Below are positions 60,901 to 64,000 of a stretch of DNA of 64,000 nucleotides, one piece after another; within the stretch, counting starts at the first letter, position 1, and every line of letters begins with the position of its first letter. The notes under the pieces are model-generated. The model worked only from the letters and a program-made list of their open reading frames with translations, had not been told where the DNA came from and did not search any database. The translations under genes were made by a program, and so were the position numbers. Source of the DNA: Liolophura sinensis (taxonomy: Eukaryota > Mollusca > Polyplacophora > Chitonida > Chitonidae); NCBI RefSeq assembly GCF_032854445.1, contig NC_088295.1:34318510-34382509 (forward strand). The letters run 5' to 3'.

Positions 60901-63900
60901 GTATATTCGTCAGAGGAACTTTGTAACCGTTTAATTTCAATATTTTAAAAAACTTACATTGTTTTTTTTTTTTAAATGTGACCTGGTGTAAGGCTCTTGA
61001 AATCAGTGAGACTAATGCTTTTGGTGACTAAGTCAGCTGAAGTTTCTTTCATTTATTCATTTACTTTTTATCTTCCTAAATCAATTCATTAGTAAAAATT
61101 ACATGATAAAAATTAATGTATTTTAAAGAATACGCCCTATTTTAATTTGTCATTTTTAGATTGAATGAGGGTGAATTAAATGGACACGTTTTTAAATTGT
61201 TTTTTATAGTTAATGCAATCATTTACCTTTTCATAGTTCTTTCATGAGCACCAAATCTCACTCCAATCATCATAGGTAAAGATTTCTGCCATTTTTGGTC
61301 TGGATTCTCTAGTTTCTTCTTTCTGAGCTCTAGTGACTCACATTGCTTTGTTGTTGTTGTTGCAGTGTGGTGCCTCTTTTACATGTAGTTGATGTGTTTG
61401 TGGTGTGCTCAATTCTAGGAGAACTGTTGTAATATGATGTAATGTAATACTCTTGCTGTCTCACCATGTCTCAGCTTTTCTGCCTTTTCTCATATTGTCT
61501 TGCTTTTATAATGAGAAACGGTATCTGCACAAAGGCATATTATTTCTTTTGATAGTTAATAAAAAAATCGAGATAAGGTATTTTTGTTTTCCAAAATAGG
61601 AAATTTTTTAGCTTTTTTTGCTCTGAATCACATACATTTGTTTGAGGAATAAATTTTCTTTTTGGTATAATTCTTAGTTACATAGCAAAAGTGTAAGGGT
61701 TATTTTTTACGAAGCAGATTGTGAAACGAAATATGAACTGTTATGTTGTTTATATATATCATCATGGTGTTTACAATTATGTAGTGTGTCTTAAGGGCAC
61801 CTTATTTATATTTGGCATTAAAAATTGATGTAATTAGCCTACATTATCTCATCTTAAATCTGATTAATTTTTAGTGTGATTGTATTTATCTGTAAAATAC
61901 TTTTGTTCTGCTTCAATATCAGTGTGATTCATCTACCTCCTTCTGTAATTAACACAAGGTACCAGTATACCTTTCAATGACAATGTACCAGTCAAACTAA
62001 CAGTTTCAATTCTCTACTAACAACGGTTCGCAGCACGGCAATACTGTTAATACTAGACTGGGAGAATGCCTCTAACAGAGCCTGTTTATCATTCATATTC
62101 TAATATATATATTTAGGACTTTGTTTAAAAGTTTTAAAACATGAAGCGGTAATAGAAACATACACTAACACACTTGTGTAAAGAATTATTTCAATTGCTG
62201 ACAACTTAACTGTTTCTAGAAATGTATCTTCATGTCGGGGTGTTGCATGTAGATGTATATACATTTGTACACATGTATCAAGTTATGCATGAAACCAGTC
62301 AAAGTTCAGATTAACCGTTTTCTCCAGAAACGTGGTACAAATTTGGTGAGAATAATAATAACAATAAAAAAAAATAATAATCCAAACAGATACAATAGTG
62401 ATTCGAGTACAGATATTATAAGAGGGAATAGAGCATCAAACTGATACAATAGTGATTCGAGTACAGATATTATAAGAGGGAATAGAGCATCAAACTGATA
62501 CAATAGTGATTCGAGTACAGATATCATAAGAGGGAATAGAGCATCAAATAGATACAATAGTGATTCGAGTACAGATATCATAAGAGGGAATAGAGCATCA
62601 AACAGATACAATAGTGATTCGAGTACAGATATCATAAGAGGGAATAGAGCATCAAACAGATACAATAGTGATTCGAGTACAGATATCATAAGAGGGAATA
62701 GAGCATCAAACAGATACAATAGTGATTCGAGTACAGATATCATAAGAGAGAATAGAGCATCAAACAGATACAATAGTGATTCGAGTACAGATATCAGAGC
62801 CCAACTGCCCAAATGAATTTAATGTTTCCAGTTTGCTTTGTGATTGTTTTCTCCTTAAATGATGTTTGCATTTTTTGTTTTTATTTTGCATTTTTTACAT
62901 TTACATGTTACATCAAGTACTGTCTATACTTGCTCTAGACTATACGTTACCACTTAGAAATTTTCTATTTGTCTGCAAGTAGATCTTAACTTAATTACAC
63001 ATAGGTGAATGAAAATCCTCTGTCAGTTTTGTTTGGGGGAAATTGTCTAGGACATGTGCAACTTTACATCAACACATGAAAGCAAGCAGAGGCAACTGTT
63101 TCAATTGATTTTTTTTTTTTGATTGGTGTTTTACGCCGTAGTCAAGAATATTTCACTTATTCGACGGTGGGCAGCATTATGGTGGGTGGAAACCGGGCAG
63201 AACCCGGGGGAAACCCACGACCATCCGCAGGTAGCTGACAGACCTTCCCACATACGGCCGGAGAGGAAGCCAGCATGAGCTGGACTTGAACTCACTGCGA
63301 CCTGCGCTAGCGCGCTAACCAACTGAGCCACAGAGGCCCCCTGTTTCAATTGAGGATGTGTATGAAATCGGTTAATGATCATGGACATATAAATGACTAT
63401 TTTATGTAAAGTGTCATTACACCCAAAAAAAAAAACCTGGACAGTGCTCCGTGTGAACTTGCCAGTTCGTAGGCTTTGAATCGTTACATGGCTTATTTGG
63501 CAAGCAAGGCATTGCAGCCTATGCCTTGTGGACATCTTACCCATACCCCATATGACAGCTATGCACCACATAGCTGAAATCTTTCATGTGTAGTTATATA
63601 ATCTGTTGGTGACATGCATAATACATACAGGAAAGGGGCTGTAGCCATTGTTGATGAAAATATTTCCATGAAGTTTGACCATATTTACTGACAATTTTGC
63701 CTTTTCAAATAGTGCATAAGTCCATTGTGAATATCAGAAGAAACTTTCTGAAGCACTATGAAAATACATGTATAAAGAAAATTGTGAAGCCCTGCAAGAA
63801 ATTTGCTTATTGTGCGATGTGATATAGGTAAACGGACAACTATGTAACCTGACTGCTTTCATTACTAAACAAGCAACAATACATGTACTTAGAAAATAGT

Positions 63901-64000
63901 ACACAAACTGTAGAAGCACATAACATTGTGAGTCAGCAAATTCCCCTTGGTTTGGACATCAGAGTTGTTGGCTTAAGGACTTGTATTGATCATGTTTGGG
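43607..64000 (+). CDS. SNX14: Sorting nexin 14, 5' two-thirds (continues past the window)
   Basis: Exons: 43607-43707, 45032-45100, 45519-45570, 45835-45914, 46550-46628, 49376-49419, 49711-49798, 50297-50381, 51680-51836, 53126-53201, 53673-53717, 54302-54382, 54652-54772, 57360-57515, 59339-59396, 60401-60467, 60728-60786, tentatively 61237-61275. All phases agree (1418 nt, 472 residues to 60786). The hallmark CAVCGKRKCPRHRP just before the PXA domain matches vertebrate SNX14 (CAVCGKxKCxRHRP). Two N-terminal membrane helices, PXA and RGS are present; PX and nexin-C must lie to the right. In vertebrates the protein anchors in the ER and works at ER-lipid droplet contacts in lipid handling. 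The start follows family length: the first exon supplies the first membrane helix. Confidence 0.95.
46550..53717 (+). CDS. SNX14: SNX14 PXA domain exons
   Basis: Seven exons encode the PXA domain in the vertebrate order: LELPQRVDQALEE, FLNIVLKEFVYTWYR, EVSADEEFVDELKSSIRF, IDVPRLVTQKLIKAGLQHLD, LTLEHYGPHLHCAMKNRKIE, SLCALAREILSGSILLPAMD and NNMLLIFLDD. The acceptor of the exon at 51680 was chosen among several phase-1 options because it gives the same linker length as human SNX14. Confidence 0.93.
46840..49260. mobile_element. Internally duplicated repeat element in SNX14 intron 5
   Basis: Two blocks repeat in direct order. 'ggtcgtggattgagaca' with 'gttgacagatatcgacatgt' occurs at about 47,450-47,660, with a diverged copy at about 49,005-49,190. 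'ttggaggtcatgtg..aaaacctctgcagctgtggag' occurs at about 48,230-48,420, with a copy at 48,600-48,780. No protein family was recognised; probably a nonautonomous mobile or satellite-like element. Confidence 0.55.
51912..52060 (-). mobile_element. SINE family A fragment
   Basis: It contains 'tcggtgttttatgctgcact', 'aatatttcacttat', 'acggcggccagca' and 'gtgggaggaaa', the minus-sense 3' half of the family, in SNX14 intron 9. Confidence 0.75.
52424..52673 (+). mobile_element. SINE family A, full length with target-site duplication
   Basis: tRNA-like head with A box 'ggctcatttggttagcacgc' and B box 'gagttcaagtcc'. It ends 'cgtaaaacgccaatcaaata'. The direct repeat tcttggtgaatg flanks it at 52,412-52,423 and 52,674-52,685. 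Confidence 0.9.
54302..60786 (+). CDS. SNX14: SNX14 linker and RGS domain exons
   Basis: Exon 54302-54382 is a proline-rich linker (PPQPTEPVSPSVTI). The RGS fold follows: LLYAFMQFLKSEAAINVLQF, EDFNNRILTPDLSSEELAEL, LYKNYCSPDAVDGIKF, GPKEQIVKLRTTTCLF, AYEHAYSLLETTFLPLFHQS and YYAMVCGSRTPSSLSKSAS. The match to human SNX14 (AYEHVLSLLENVF and neighbours) is clear. RGS domains bind G-alpha subunits in other proteins; whether this one does cannot be told from sequence. Confidence 0.94.
56235..57175 (+). repeat. 23-bp minisatellite in SNX14 intron 13
   Basis: About 35-40 units of 'cagtggtcagtgtatcctgaatt', degenerate at the left end. The unit closely resembles the exon 13/donor sequence at 54,766 onward ('cagtgtg|gtcagtatatcc' then 'tatgttcagtttggtcagtg'). 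Confidence 0.93.
58925..58990 (-). mobile_element. SINE family A remnant
   Basis: Short diverged match: 'atttatttatttcgttatgt', 'tttacactgtactgaatatg' and 'tcatttacatgacgac'. Confidence 0.45.
59468..60102. mobile_element. Foldback/MITE-like element with long inverted arms
   Basis: The left arm 'gaaaacataaaaatga', 'cagatgaaagagcg' and 'ttgtatggtgggtatttggg' is matched in inverse order on the right by 'cccaaatacccaccatacaa', 'actctttcatctga' and 'tcatttttatgttttc'. The arms are about 180 bases and separated by about 240 bases. No transposase is present, so it is nonautonomous. It lies in SNX14 intron 15. Confidence 0.78.
61237..61275 (+). CDS. SNX14: Tentative small SNX14 exon
   Basis: 'tcatag|t tct ttc atg agc..' with donor AG|GTAAAG gives SFMSTKSHSNHH, entering and leaving in phase 2. 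It falls in the poorly conserved linker between RGS and PX, so homology cannot confirm it. Confidence 0.4.
   Translation, partial: FFHEHQISLQSS
62380..62805. repeat. 54-bp minisatellite in the SNX14 linker intron
   Basis: About eight near-identical units of 'gatacaatagtgattcgagt', 'acagatatcataagag', 'ggaatagagcatcaaaca'. Because 54 is a multiple of three, the minus strand stays open for 168 codons (repeat MISVLESLLYLFDALFPL). It has no gene-like context. Confidence 0.93.
63108..63340 (-). mobile_element. SINE family A, full length, minus orientation, with target-site duplication
   Basis: Read on the minus strand it starts 'ggggcctctgtggctcagtt' (A box region), has a 'gagttcaagtcc' B box and ends 'gtaaaacaccaatc' plus a poly-A stretch. 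The 13-bp direct repeat ctgtttcaattga flanks it at 63,096-63,108 and 63,341-63,353. Confidence 0.92.
63354..64000. other. SNX14 intronic sequence at the right edge
   Basis: No exon of the PX domain was recognised here. AT-rich, with no other feature seen. Confidence 0.5.

Noticed and set aside
62306..62812. 168-codon minus-strand reading frame
   Set aside because: Product of a 54-bp tandem repeat, with no start context, splice support or domain.
63131..63571. 146-codon minus-strand frame
   Set aside because: Runs through a full-length SINE; not a gene.

Overview
This is intron-rich animal genomic DNA: spliced genes with GT-AG introns, poly(A) signals, minisatellites and many tRNA-headed SINEs. 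The gene content and the SINE style suggest a lophotrochozoan invertebrate (mollusc, brachiopod or annelid), but the species cannot be fixed from this window. There is no sign of bacterial operons, rRNA or CRISPR arrays.

Layout. (1) 381-13,025, minus strand: a spliced integrin beta-like gene (copy A). It has a signal peptide, a PSI domain, a hybrid domain, four integrin EGF modules and a beta-tail domain. A noncoding first exon and a TATA box lie near 13.9 kb. (2) About 16.7-23.3 kb, minus strand: a decayed third copy made of the 5' part of a sister gene. Its initiator, a splice donor and a splice acceptor are damaged, and its fourth exon has become a 73-bp minisatellite of about 23 units. 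A second, 71-bp array adjoins it. (3) About 26.4-43.3 kb, plus strand: a second integrin beta-like gene (copy B) with the same exon order and phases as copy A. I reconstructed it in 18 exons to a phase-consistent 478-residue product. (4) 43,607 to beyond 64,000, plus strand: the 5' two-thirds of the sorting nexin 14 gene (SNX14), with two N-terminal membrane helices, the PXA domain and the RGS domain. Its PX and nexin-C part lies outside the window.

Main biological point. Both integrin beta-like genes lack the entire betaI (von Willebrand A, ligand-binding) domain. The two halves of the hybrid domain are joined directly at an exon junction where classical integrin beta subunits carry about 240 residues. 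I see no convincing transmembrane segment before the short shared C-terminal tail either, so the products look like secreted, I-less integrin beta ectodomains. Their function is unknown and any role is inference.

Second theme. Several tandem repeats are built from, or abut, splice junctions. Examples are the exon-plus-donor 73-bp array, a 42-bp array of acceptor-like units ending at a real acceptor in copy B, a 25-bp array at an acceptor of copy A, and a 23-bp array in SNX14 resembling the exon 13 donor. The rest is introns, SINE families, retrotransposon fragments, one foldback element and unassigned sequence.
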